Shown here piece by piece: positions 27,067 through 35,592 of a stretch of 64,000 nucleotides of DNA (its first letter is position 1; each line of letters opens with the position of its first letter). Origin of the DNA: CAWCAW01 sp963714125. GTDB lineage: Bacteria > Actinomycetota > Acidimicrobiia > Acidimicrobiales > UBA8190. The stretch is taken from assembly GCA_963714125.1 (NCBI GenBank), contig OY970234.1, positions 1,860,001-1,924,000 on the forward strand, given 5' to 3'. The notes under the pieces are model-generated. The model worked only from the letters and a program-made list of their open reading frames with translations, ran no database searches and had not been told where the DNA came from. The translations under genes and the position numbers were made by a program.

Positions 27067-27321
27067 ATGTCGAAGACCAAAGGTGGCGGTTCCACGCGCA
27101 ACGGCCGGGACTCGCAGTCCAAGCGGCTGGGGGTCAAGGTCTATGACGGCACGGCCGTCCCCGCCGGCGCCATCATCGTGCGCCAGCGCGGCACCAAGTT
27201 TCATCCCGGCGACAACGTCGGGCGCGGCGGCGACGACACCTTGTTCGCCCTCGCCGACGGCGTGGTCAAGTTCGGCTCCCGCAAGGGACGCAAGCTGGTC
27301 GACGTGAGGACCGGCGCCTGA
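27067..27321 (+). CDS. rpmA: 50S ribosomal protein L27
   Basis: 84 aa. The N-terminus begins [20 protein letters not shown] and so has no N-terminal cleavage extension of the Firmicutes type. The GGG segment reaches the peptidyl-transferase centre in known ribosomes. The [17 protein letters not shown] motif is intact. A strong AGGAGG precedes the ATG. A weak hairpin with TTTT follows about 13 bases after the stop. Confidence 0.98.
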   Translation: MSKTKGGGSTRNGRDSQSKRLGVKVYDGTAVPAGAIIVRQRGTKFHPGDNVGRGGDDTLFALADGVVKFGSRKGRKLVDVRTGA

Positions 27322-27333
27322 CGCCAGGGGCGT

Positions 27334-27351
27334 CCAAGCGGCTTGGCTTTT
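27334..27351 (+). terminator. Weak intrinsic terminator after rpmA
   Basis: CCAAG and CTTGG pair around a CGG loop and are followed by CTTTT. The stem is only 5 bp. The position between rpmA and the separately promoted obgE makes a terminator sensible. Confidence 0.4.
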
Positions 27352-27410
27352 GGTTCGCCAAGGGACCGTTGCCGTCGTCCTCGTCGCTCGGTCTGCCCCC
27401 ACCTCGCACG

Positions 27411-27416
27411 TAGGAT
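27411..27416 (+). promoter_or_regulatory. Predicted -10 element for a leaderless obgE transcript
   Basis: TAGGAT lies 6 bases before the GTG at 27423, the spacing expected if transcription starts on the start codon. No ribosome binding site is present. Confidence 0.5.
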
Positions 27417-27422
27417 CGCCAC

Positions 27423-28838
27423 GTGTCCGGGTTCGTCGACGAGGCCCAGCTTCATGTGAAGGCGGGAGACGGCGGGGCCGGGGCGGTATCGGTCCGCCGT
27501 GAAGCGCATGTCTCCCAAGGTGGGCCTGATGGTGGCGACGGCGGCCACGGCGGCGACGTCTGGCTGGTAACCACGACAAACCAGGCTTCGCTGCTTGGGT
27601 TTCGGGACCATCCCCATCGTCGAGGTGGAGACGGGCGCCACGGTTCGGGCCAGAAGCGCCACGGTGCCGCCGGGGCCGATCTGGAGGTTCCCGTTCCCGT
27701 TGGCACCACAGTGCGGTCTGCCGACGGCACCATCCTCGCCGATCTGGCCACACTGGGTGATCGCTGGCAGGCCGCCAAAGGGGGGCGCGGCGGGCAGGGC
27801 AATGCCCGCTTCCTCTCCAACCGGCGCCGGGCCCCGGCTTTTGCCGAACAGGGCGAGAAAGGCGAGGAGTTCTGGCTCGATCTGGAGCTCAGGTTGCTGG
27901 CCGACGTGGCCCTGGTGGGCATGCCCAATGCCGGCAAGAGCACCTTGATCTCGCGCATCTCCGCGGCCCGACCCAAGATCGCCGACTACCCCTTTACGAC
28001 GCTGGAGCCGAACCTGGGCGTGGTGCGTTTGGGTCGCACCGGCGCCGAAACCGAGTTCGTGGTGGCCGATGTGCCGGGTCTCGTCGAGGGAGCCGCCGAA
28101 GGGCGCGGGCTTGGGCACCGTTTCTTGCGCCACATCGAACGCGCTCGGGTGCTGGTCCTGATGCTCGATCTGGCCGGCACCGGTCCGACGCCCGCCGAGC
28201 AGTACGACATCCTCGTCGACGAGTTGCGGCGCTATCAGCCTGAGCTTCTGGATCGTTCCCGCGTGGTGGTGGGCTCGAAGGGCGACGCCGTCGTGGATGA
28301 ACATGGCCACACTGTCCCCGCCGGCCACGTTGATGCTGCCGGCGACGCCAAGGACCATATCGAACTGGTCATCTCGGCCATCACCGGCGCCGGCCTCGAC
28401 GCGTTGGTGGGCCGCTTGGCCACGCTCGTCACCGACGCCCGCGCTGCCGAAGAGGTGCGGACGTCGACCATCGTCGTGTATCGGCCGGCCCCCGAGGGTA
28501 TCGAGGTCCACATCGCCCCCGATGGTTCCTTCGAAGTCCTGGGACGTGCCGCCCTGCGGGCGGTGGCGCTATCGGATCTGACCGACGATGGTGCCGTGGA
28601 CTACGTCCAGACGCGCTTGCGCAAACTCGGGGTGGAGCGAGCTTTGGTGCGCGCCGGCATCCGCGAAGGTGATGTCGTGCATCTGGGCGCCCTCACCTTC
28701 ACCTATCACCGAGACATTGGGGGCCTCGACGCCACCGGGGCCATGGCGGCCGCTGCCAATGAGCCCGCCCCCCGTCGCCGGGCCCGAGAACGAAAAGGCG
28801 GAGGGGGCAACGCTTCGGGCCGGGAACGCCGGAAGTGA
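27423..28838 (+). CDS. obgE: Obg-family GTPase involved in ribosome assembly
   Basis: 471 aa. The Gly-rich Obg fold spans residues 1-155 (KAGDGGAGAVSVRREA). The G domain follows with G1 GMPNAGKST near residue 165 and DVPGLVEGAAEG as G3. The C-terminal OCT domain lies at about residues 350-425, with a basic tail of about 30 residues. Obg binds the 50S subunit and is linked to growth control. The GTG start has no ribosome binding site and a -10 element just upstream. The stop overlaps the proB start (GTGA). Confidence 0.96.
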   Translation: MSGFVDEAQLHVKAGDGGAGAVSVRREAHVSQGGPDGGDGGHGGDVWLVTTTNQASLLGFRDHPHRRGGDGRHGSGQKRHGAAGADLEVPVPVGTTVRSADGTILADLATLGDRWQAAKGGRGGQGNARFLSNRRRAPAFAEQGEKGEEFWLDLELRLLADVALVGMPNAGKSTLISRISAARPKIADYPFTTLEPNLGVVRLGRTGAETEFVVADVPGLVEGAAEGRGLGHRFLRHIERARVLVLMLDLAGTGPTPAEQYDILVDELRRYQPELLDRSRVVVGSKGDAVVDEHGHTVPAGHVDAAGDAKDHIELVISAITGAGLDALVGRLATLVTDARAAEEVRTSTIVVYRPAPEGIEVHIAPDGSFEVLGRAALRAVALSDLTDDGAVDYVQTRLRKLGVERALVRAGIREGDVVHLGALTFTYHRDIGGLDATGAMAAAANEPAPRRRARERKGGGGNASGRERRK

Positions 28839-29950
28839 ACCCCACCGGGCTGTCTGGGGAACGGACGGTGGTGGTCAAAGTCGGGTCGTCATCGGTGACC
28901 GATGCGGCGGGAGACATCGACGCCGCCGCCATCGACAAGCTGTGCGGCGAGCTCGCCGCCTTGCGGCACCGAGGCGACAGCGTGGTGCTGGTCAGCTCCG
29001 GTGCCATTGCCTCGGGGTGGTCGGCCATCGGCAGCGGAGAGCGGCCTAACGACCTGGCCACGCTCCAAGCCGTGTCCGCGGTGGGACAACCTCGGCTCAT
29101 GCGCGTCTATGACGACGCCCTGGGGGCCCGCGGCCTTACCGTCGGTCAGGTGCTTCTGGCCCCGTTGGACTTCGCCCACCGCCAGCAGTATCTGCATGCC
29201 CGCCAAACGTTGTCGCGGCTGCTCGAGCTGGGCGTGATCCCGGTGGTCAATGAGAACGACGCCACCTCCGACGACGAGATCCGCTTCGGCGACAACGATC
29301 GGCTGGCCGCCCTTGTCGCCCATCTGGTGGCGGCTGATCTGCTGGTCCTGCTCACCGACACCGCCGGTCTCCTCACCGCCGATCCGCGCGTGGAGGTGGA
29401 GGCGTCGCTCATCGAAGAGGTGATCGAGGTCGATCACCGGCTCGAGGCGTTGGCGGGGGGGCCGGGCACGGCGGTCGGCAGCGGCGGCATGGCCTCCAAG
29501 TTGTCCGCCGCCAAGATCGCGGCGTGGTCGGGGGTCAAGACGGTGATCGCCGATGCCCGGCGTCCCGGCATCCTCGATGCTGTGGTGGCCGGTGACCCCA
29601 AGGTCGGCACCGTATTCAGGCCGCGCCCCCACCGGCTGCCGGCCCGCAAGCTCTGGATCGCCTTTGCCGTGGCCGCCTCGGGGACCGTTGTGGTCGACGA
29701 AGGGGCGCGCCGGGCCCTGGTGGAAAGCGAAGCCTCGTTGTTGGCGGCCGGGGTGGTGTCGGTGACGGGCCGCTTCGACACCGACGCCGCGGTGGAGATC
29801 GCCGGTCCCGACGGTCAGGTATTCGCCAAGGGACTCGTGGGCCACCCGTCCGAGCGCATCGAGCAATGGGCGGGCCGGCGCTCCAGCGAGCTCCCCGAGG
29901 GTGTGGCCCATGAAGTCGTCCATCGCGACGATCTGGTCGTGCTGATCTGA
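28835..29950 (+). CDS. proB: Glutamate 5-kinase
   Basis: 371 aa. The amino-acid kinase domain starts VVVKVGSSSVTD and includes VVNENDATSDDEIRFGDND and the GTAVGSGGMASKL motif. A C-terminal PUA domain covers about residues 280-360 and matches the E. coli type. It phosphorylates glutamate as the first step to proline and is normally feedback-inhibited by proline. It is translationally coupled to obgE through GTGA. proA follows after 40 bases. Confidence 0.96.
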   Translation: MNPTGLSGERTVVVKVGSSSVTDAAGDIDAAAIDKLCGELAALRHRGDSVVLVSSGAIASGWSAIGSGERPNDLATLQAVSAVGQPRLMRVYDDALGARGLTVGQVLLAPLDFAHRQQYLHARQTLSRLLELGVIPVVNENDATSDDEIRFGDNDRLAALVAHLVAADLLVLLTDTAGLLTADPRVEVEASLIEEVIEVDHRLEALAGGPGTAVGSGGMASKLSAAKIAAWSGVKTVIADARRPGILDAVVAGDPKVGTVFRPRPHRLPARKLWIAFAVAASGTVVVDEGARRALVESEASLLAAGVVSVTGRFDTDAAVEIAGPDGQVFAKGLVGHPSERIEQWAGRRSSELPEGVAHEVVHRDDLVVLI

Positions 29951-29979
29951 CGACGCTCAGGGATCCTCGACGACGGAGG

Positions 29980-29985
29980 TAGCCT
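29980..29985 (+). promoter_or_regulatory. Predicted -10 element upstream of proA
   Basis: TAGCCT lies 5 bases before the proA ATG. GGAGG immediately upstream (29975-29979) could also act as a distant ribosome binding site on a read-through transcript from proB. Confidence 0.35.
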
Positions 29986-29990
29986 GTGCC

Positions 29991-31238
29991 ATGAGCACTG
30001 CGTCGTTGACCGAACTCGGGCGGCGCGCCAAAGACGCAGGCCGGGAGCTTGTGGGCGTCTCCAGCGCCGCCAAGGAAGCGGCCTTGATCATGGGTGCCGA
30101 GCTGCTTGAGCGACGCGCCGCCGACATCGTGGCCGCCAATGCCACCGACCTCGCCCGCGCCGAGACAGACGGCGCCACCGCCACCCAACTCGATCGGCTG
30201 CGCCTCGACGACCGGCGCATTGCCGCCATGGCGGATTCGATGCGGTCGGTGGCGGCCATGGCCGACCCGGTGGGGGAGATCGTGGGTGGCGGCATCCGTC
30301 CCAACGGGCTGCGCGTCGAGCGCGTGCGCGTTCCCCTGGGAGTGGTGGGCATCATCTACGAGAACCGGCCCAACGTCACCAGCGACGCCGCCGCCTTGTG
30401 CCTCAAGGCGGGGAACGCCACCATGCTGCGGGGATCATCGAGCGCACTGGCATCGAACACGGCCATCGTCGAGTGCCTGCGCGAAGGGTTGTCCAAAGCC
30501 GGACTCCCCGAGGACGCCATCGTCTTGGTGGCCGACACGAGCCGGAGCGCGGCAGTTGCGTTCATGCAGCTCGTCGGCGTGATCGACTGCCTGATCCCAC
30601 GCGGGGGGCGATCGCTGCTGGACACGGTGCGGGCCGAGGCCAAGGTCCCCACCGTGATCGACGGCGATGGGAACTGCCACGTGTATGTCGACGCCGCTGC
30701 CGATCTCGACATGGCCTTGGCCATCATCGTCAATGCCAAGACCCAACGCCCCGGGGTGTGCAACGCGGCGGAGTCCCTGCTCGTGCACCGCGTCGTGGCC
30801 GACGAGTTCCTGCCTAGGGCGCGCCGTGGTCTCGAAGGCGTGACTCTCGTGGGCGACGAGCGGGCCCGGGCCGTGGTGAAGGACATGGAGGTGGCCACCG
30901 ACGATGACTTCGCCACCGAGTTCCTCGACCTGAAGCTCTCGGTGGCGGTCGTCGATGACGTGGACGGCGCCATTGCCCACATCGCCCGGTTCGGCTCGGG
31001 CCACTCCGAGGCCATCGTGACCACCGACATCGCCACCGCCGAGCACTTCTGTCGGACCGTGGACGCGGCCGCCGTGGTGGTCAACGCCTCGACCCGTTTC
31101 GTGGACGGCGCCGAGCTCGGGCTCGGAGCCGAGATCGGGATCTCGACCCAGAAGCTGCACGCCCGCGGCCCCATGGGCCTCGAGGCCCTGACGTGTGTCA
31201 AATGGATCGTGCACGGCGACGGACAGGTGCGTACATGA
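29991..31238 (+). CDS. proA: Gamma-glutamyl phosphate reductase
   Basis: 415 aa, an aldehyde-dehydrogenase-fold enzyme that reduces glutamyl-5-phosphate to the semialdehyde with NADPH. The catalytic Cys257 lies in QRPGVCNAAE, and PLGVVGIIYENRPNVT is the family N-terminal signature. It follows proB. The stop overlaps the ATG of the MoxR gene (ATGA), so the proline genes and the MoxR/VWA pair appear to share one transcript. Confidence 0.97.
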   Translation: MSTASLTELGRRAKDAGRELVGVSSAAKEAALIMGAELLERRAADIVAANATDLARAETDGATATQLDRLRLDDRRIAAMADSMRSVAAMADPVGEIVGGGIRPNGLRVERVRVPLGVVGIIYENRPNVTSDAAALCLKAGNATMLRGSSSALASNTAIVECLREGLSKAGLPEDAIVLVADTSRSAAVAFMQLVGVIDCLIPRGGRSLLDTVRAEAKVPTVIDGDGNCHVYVDAAADLDMALAIIVNAKTQRPGVCNAAESLLVHRVVADEFLPRARRGLEGVTLVGDERARAVVKDMEVATDDDFATEFLDLKLSVAVVDDVDGAIAHIARFGSGHSEAIVTTDIATAEHFCRTVDAAAVVVNASTRFVDGAELGLGAEIGISTQKLHARGPMGLEALTCVKWIVHGDGQVRT

Positions 31239-32257
31239 CTCCGTCTCCAAGGCGCGGTGCCGGGTCCGATGCCGGTGGCATCGGCGATCTCCTCGGTTTT
31301 CCGGATCCCGGTCCGCCGCGCTTCTCATCGGTGGCCGACGTGCGCACGCGTTTGGCCGACAGTGGCTATCTCGCCGATGACGGCATCGCCAGCGTGGTAC
31401 ATCTGGCCGATCGCCTGGCCAAGCCGGTATTGGTGGAAGGGCCGGCGGGCACGGGAAAGACCGAGCTGGCCAAATCCGTGGCCCGGGTCACCCAAAGCCG
31501 GCTCATCCGCCTGCAGTGCTACGAAGGCCTCGACGAGTCCAAGGCACTCTACGAGTGGAACTACAAGAAGCAGCTGTTGCGCATCCAGGCCCAGCGCGTC
31601 GTCGGCGAGCCCCACGATGGCGCGGCATCCGCCCCGGCCGACCTCGATCATTCCGCCTCGGCCGAAGGCGGAGAGACGTGGCGCCAGCTCGAAGAGGACA
31701 TCTTCTCCGAAGAGTTCCTCCTGACGCGGCCCTTGCTCGAGGCGATCCGTTCGCCCGATGCCGTGGTGTTGCTCGTCGACGAGGTCGACCGCCTCGAGCT
31801 TGAGACCGAAGCCCTGTTGCTCGAGGTCCTCTCGGAATACCAGGTGTCGATTCCCGAACTCGGTACGGTGCGCGCCGAGCGCATTCCGCTCGTCTTCCTC
31901 ACCTCCAACAACACCCGGGAGCTCTCCGAGGCGCTGAAGCGCCGTTGTTTGTACTTGCATCTCGACTACCCGACCCTCGAGCGCGAGCGCGACATCGTGC
32001 TACGCCGGGTGCCGGGCATCACCGAGGAGCTCGCCGACCAGGTGGCCCGCATCGTTCGCTCCTTGCGCACCATGGAGCTCAAGAAACACCCCTCGGTGTC
32101 AGAGACCCTTGACTGGGCGCGGACGTTGGTCGTGCTCGGGGTGGAGTCGATCGACGCCGAAACGGCCAAGGCCACCCTGAACGTCTTGCTCAAGTATCGA
32201 AGCGACCTCGAGCGCGCCGCCAAGGAGTTGTCGACGGCCGAGGTCACCCGACCCTAG
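31235..32257 (+). CDS. MoxR-type AAA+ ATPase
   Basis: 340 aa. Walker A EGPAGTGKTEL lies near residue 72. An unusual acidic insertion follows the YEGLDESKALYEWNYKK motif, then Walker B VVLLVDEVDR and the sensor-1 motif VFLTSNNTREL. It resembles the CoxD branch of MoxR ATPases. MoxR proteins act as chaperones that insert cofactors or metals or mature complexes, working with VWA-domain partners. One such partner begins 6 bases downstream. The start overlaps proA. The target is unknown; no oxidoreductase subunits are adjacent. Confidence 0.9.
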   Translation: MTPSPRRGAGSDAGGIGDLLGFPDPGPPRFSSVADVRTRLADSGYLADDGIASVVHLADRLAKPVLVEGPAGTGKTELAKSVARVTQSRLIRLQCYEGLDESKALYEWNYKKQLLRIQAQRVVGEPHDGAASAPADLDHSASAEGGETWRQLEEDIFSEEFLLTRPLLEAIRSPDAVVLLVDEVDRLELETEALLLEVLSEYQVSIPELGTVRAERIPLVFLTSNNTRELSEALKRRCLYLHLDYPTLERERDIVLRRVPGITEELADQVARIVRSLRTMELKKHPSVSETLDWARTLVVLGVESIDAETAKATLNVLLKYRSDLERAAKELSTAEVTRP

Positions 32258-32263
32258 GAACGC

Positions 32264-33703
32264 GTGCTCGACATCCTCACCGGCTTTGTAGCCGAGTTGC
32301 GCGCCGCGGGGCTTCCGGTTTCGCTCACCGAGGCGGTCGACGCCGCCGAGGCCGTGGGCCACATCCCCCTCGAAGATCGCGACGCCCTCAAGTACGCGCT
32401 GGCCGCCACCTTGGTCAAGTCCTCGGCCCACTGGAAGGCGTTCGAAACCGCTTTCGAGGTGTATTTCTCGATGCGCGGTCCTCAGTTCGGCATCGACGTC
32501 GAGGGCACCGGCGAGGAACGCGACGACGCCGAGGCGGCCGGGGCTGGGCAGGGTCAGGGCCAAGGAAGTGGCCAAGGCGGCGGGGGCGAAGCCCTTTCGC
32601 CCGAAGATCTCGCCGAGATGCTCTTTCGAGCGTTGCTGTCGGCCAACGACGCCCAGATCGCCGCCTTGGCCCGCCAGGCGGTGACCGCCTACGCGGGCAT
32701 GGAACCGGGGCGGCCTGTGGGCGGGACGTACTACCTGTACCGGACGCTTCGGAACCTTGATCTCGATGCCTTGGCGGCGCGCCTGCTCGACACGGCGCGC
32801 GCCGAAGCCCCCGATGGCGTGCTCACCGGCCTCGAGGAGCGTCTGGCCAAAGACGAGTTCGCGGCCCGCTTGGACCGGTTGCGCAAGGAGATCGAAGACG
32901 AGATCCGCCGCCGCCTGGTCGCTGATCGGGGCGTCGAGGCGTTGGCTCGTTCCTTGCGCCGCCCGCTGCCTGAAGACATCGATTTCATGCACGCCACCCG
33001 TGATGAGTTGACGGCCTTGCGCCGCGCCATCCACCCGCTGACACGGAAGCTGGCCGTGCGGCTGGCGCGCAAGCGGCGCCACGGGCGCAAAGGGCCGCTC
33101 GACTTCCGCTCCACCATGCGTCACTCACTGTCGACCGGCGGCGTGCCCGTGGACCCCAAGTTCCGCTATCCCCGGCCCGCCAAACCCGAGATCATCGTCA
33201 TCGCCGACATTTCGGGATCGGTGGCCGCCTTCGCTCGTTTCACGTTGCACCTCGTGTACGCCATCAGCTCGCAGTTCTCGAGGGTGCGCAGCTTTGTGTT
33301 CATCGACGGCATCGACGAGGTCACGCGTTTGTTCGAAGGGGCCGACGACGTCGCCGAGGCCGTGCACCGCGTCAATACCGAAGCCGATGTGGTGTGGGTG
33401 GACGGGCATTCGGACTACGGGCATGCCTTTACGGTGTTCTGGGAGCGCTGGGGCGAAGAGATCACGCCGCGCGCCAGCGTGCTGTTGCTCGGCGATGCTC
33501 GCAACAACTACCACGCCTCCCAGGCGTGGGTGGTCCAGGAGATCCGGCACCGGGCCCGCCACGTCTACTGGCTCAACCCCGAACCGAAGGCCTACTGGGG
33601 CTCAGGTGACTCCATCGTGGGGGAGTACGCCGTGTACTGCGACGAGGTCTTCGAGTGTCGCAACCTCCGCCAGCTCGAGCAGTTCGTCACCCAGCTCGCC
33701 TGA
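32264..33703 (+). CDS. VWA-domain protein (CoxE-like), partner of the MoxR ATPase
   Basis: 479 aa. The N-terminal helical region carries a Gln/Gly-rich linker (AGQGQGQGSGQGGGG, about residue 92). The C-terminal half is a von Willebrand A domain with the metal-site motif DISGS at Asp315, Ser317 and Ser319. It ends at LEQFVTQLA, without a membrane segment or signal peptide, so it is cytosolic. GTG start, 6 bases after the ATPase gene. MoxR-VWA pairs remodel or activate client complexes. The client here cannot be named from context. Confidence 0.9.
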   Translation: MLDILTGFVAELRAAGLPVSLTEAVDAAEAVGHIPLEDRDALKYALAATLVKSSAHWKAFETAFEVYFSMRGPQFGIDVEGTGEERDDAEAAGAGQGQGQGSGQGGGGEALSPEDLAEMLFRALLSANDAQIAALARQAVTAYAGMEPGRPVGGTYYLYRTLRNLDLDALAARLLDTARAEAPDGVLTGLEERLAKDEFAARLDRLRKEIEDEIRRRLVADRGVEALARSLRRPLPEDIDFMHATRDELTALRRAIHPLTRKLAVRLARKRRHGRKGPLDFRSTMRHSLSTGGVPVDPKFRYPRPAKPEIIVIADISGSVAAFARFTLHLVYAISSQFSRVRSFVFIDGIDEVTRLFEGADDVAEAVHRVNTEADVVWVDGHSDYGHAFTVFWERWGEEITPRASVLLLGDARNNYHASQAWVVQEIRHRARHVYWLNPEPKAYWGSGDSIVGEYAVYCDEVFECRNLRQLEQFVTQLA

Positions 33704-33728
33704 GACGGCGGAACTCGACCGGCGCCAC

Positions 33729-35345
33729 TCAACAGGCGTAATCGCCGTCGACGGGCTGACCGTTGCTCTGTGTGGTGGCGTCGTTGATGTACTGCGTCAC
33801 CCACACCGGCCCGGTGGGAAGCTCGTCGTTGTTGGTCTGGGCGAACGAGGCGATGTTCTGACAGTTGGCCGGGCCGTTGTTGGTCCACCACGCCAGCCAC
33901 AGCGGGACGGCGGGCTGGAAGTCGCCCACGATGCCATTCCAGGAGTTTGGGCTCGTGTAGATGCCCACGTTGTTGATGCCCTGGTCACGCAGCCCCGCCA
34001 GCGCACCTTGCACTACCGCCGCGTTGGCGGCGGTGTTCGTGGTCCAGCTGGGATCGGACTCGACGTCCACCCACCACGTGACGAGGGGATTGACGGCCGC
34101 GTTCTGGACCGTCTTGTAGGCATACAGAGCCGCCGCGTAGCCAAAGTCGCATTGATCGGCGTAGGTGCCGGTGCAGTCGATCACCGCAGGACCGGTGGTG
34201 CCGTAGGTCATATACGTGTAGAGGTTGAGCCCGGCTCCGGCCCACTGGGCTTCCGAAGCCAGACAGGGGTTGGGGGCACTGCCACCTGAGCCGGTGGCCT
34301 CGACGATGCCGACGATGTGTCCTGACGGGTACCCGGCGCCGCATTGGGGCCAGCCCACGTCGAAGCCGTAGGCGCCCGACGGGTAGATGCCATTGCCCGT
34401 GGACGCTCCCGTGCCCGGCCCGTCGGCGATGCCGACCATGGGGTACGTGATGTGCTGGGGAGCCGAGCCGAAGTAGCCGGCGTCCCCAAAGGCCGTGACC
34501 GCCCCGTTGCTGTCGGTCATCCAGTACCCGCCGTTGTCGGCAGACGTCATGGCCGCGATGGGATGGGCCAACTGGTGATTGCCGAGGGACCCCAGATACG
34601 GAACATCGAAGGCGAACACGCCGCCGTCCGATGCCACCAGCCAGTAGCCGGTACCCGAGGCGTTGGTCGTCGCCCCCACGATGGGCTTGGCCAACGGGCT
34701 GGCACCCATGGAGCCGGCGAAGTTGGCATTGCCGTAGGCGAACACCCCACCATCGGAGGCAAAGAGCCAGTAGCCGCGCCCGTTGGGGGTGGCGGCCATA
34801 GCCACGATGGGCGCGTCGAGATGCTTGTTGCCCATGGAGCCGAAGAACGGGGCGTTGAAGGCGAAGATCCCGCCATCGGACGCCACCGTCCAGTAGCCGC
34901 CGGTGGCAGGGTCAGCGGTGATACCCACCATGGGGGCCACCAGCTTGGTGCCCCCCATCGAGCCGTAGAACGGAGCGTCAAAGGCGAAGATCCCGCCATC
35001 GGACGCCACCGTCCAGTAGCCCACCCCGTTGGCGCCCGGTTGGCCGTTGTCGCCGGTGAGACTTGAGGTGGGGGCGATGCCCACCATGGGGGAGTTGATG
35101 TGCTGGCCGCCCATCGACCCTCGAAAGGGCAGCCCGCCGAACGCGAACACGCCGCCATCAGACGCGACGGTCCAGTACGCCGGCACCGTCGCTGGTGCAC
35201 TCGACGTCGATGTCAACGCCAGAGGGAGGTGCGCCGCCTGGCGCGACGTCGCGGCGTCGACGATGCCCAGCGCCACCAGTGCGCCCAGTGCGATGACGGT
35301 GGCGATGCGCCCGAGGCGCGTGAGGAAAGACAAATGGGATGACAT
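33729..35345 (-). CDS. Secreted protein with six SDGG repeats and a GH25-like C-terminal domain
   Basis: 538 aa. The signal peptide (LGRIATVIALGALVALGIV) is followed at about residue 57 by six repeats of about 45 residues with the core GYWTVASDGGIFAF...GSMGG. From about residue 318 comes a domain with FDVGWPQC (Asp329) and WWVDVESDPSW (Asp427, Glu429), which looks like the GH25 lysozyme-type barrel common in actinobacterial exoproteins. The repeats may form a beta-propeller-like wall- or carbohydrate-binding part. The start at 35345 is chosen because it places the signal peptide correctly; upstream in-frame ATGs exist and none has a good ribosome binding site. Peptidoglycan hydrolysis is inferred. 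Confidence 0.75.
   Translation of the reverse strand: MSSHLSFLTRLGRIATVIALGALVALGIVDAATSRQAAHLPLALTSTSSAPATVPAYWTVASDGGVFAFGGLPFRGSMGGQHINSPMVGIAPTSSLTGDNGQPGANGVGYWTVASDGGIFAFDAPFYGSMGGTKLVAPMVGITADPATGGYWTVASDGGIFAFNAPFFGSMGNKHLDAPIVAMAATPNGRGYWLFASDGGVFAYGNANFAGSMGASPLAKPIVGATTNASGTGYWLVASDGGVFAFDVPYLGSLGNHQLAHPIAAMTSADNGGYWMTDSNGAVTAFGDAGYFGSAPQHITYPMVGIADGPGTGASTGNGIYPSGAYGFDVGWPQCGAGYPSGHIVGIVEATGSGGSAPNPCLASEAQWAGAGLNLYTYMTYGTTGPAVIDCTGTYADQCDFGYAAALYAYKTVQNAAVNPLVTWWVDVESDPSWTTNTAANAAVVQGALAGLRDQGINNVGIYTSPNSWNGIVGDFQPAVPLWLAWWTNNGPANCQNIASFAQTNNDELPTGPVWVTQYINDATTQSNGQPVDGDYAC
34450..35180 (-). repeat. Six ~45-codon SDGG repeats
   Basis: Units share YW(T/L)VASDGG(V/I)FAF, then a GS(M/L)G turn and a P(M/I)VG segment. 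The fourth and fifth units keep the core. The sixth is degenerate (YWMTDSNGAVTAF). The high identity of the second and third units at DNA level suggests recent internal duplication. Confidence 0.8.
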
Positions 35346-35592
35346 GGGGGTGTGGTGGATTCCTTGCTGTTGCGCCGTGCGTCGCGTCGTGTTGTCGACC
35401 ACGGCGACCCGAGGAAGTGCCCGCGTCATTCTCATCGAGTTGGCGGGTCTAAGCAACGACTGCGAAAAGCATCGACCTCACCTGCGGTGATGACGGTGTG
35501 TGGTCGTCTATCGCTGGTTCATCAGGGTGGGCGACGCGTGCCGAGGTGCCATCACGGCTCCGGGCGGAACCGGAGTTGTCGAGGCGTTGTGG

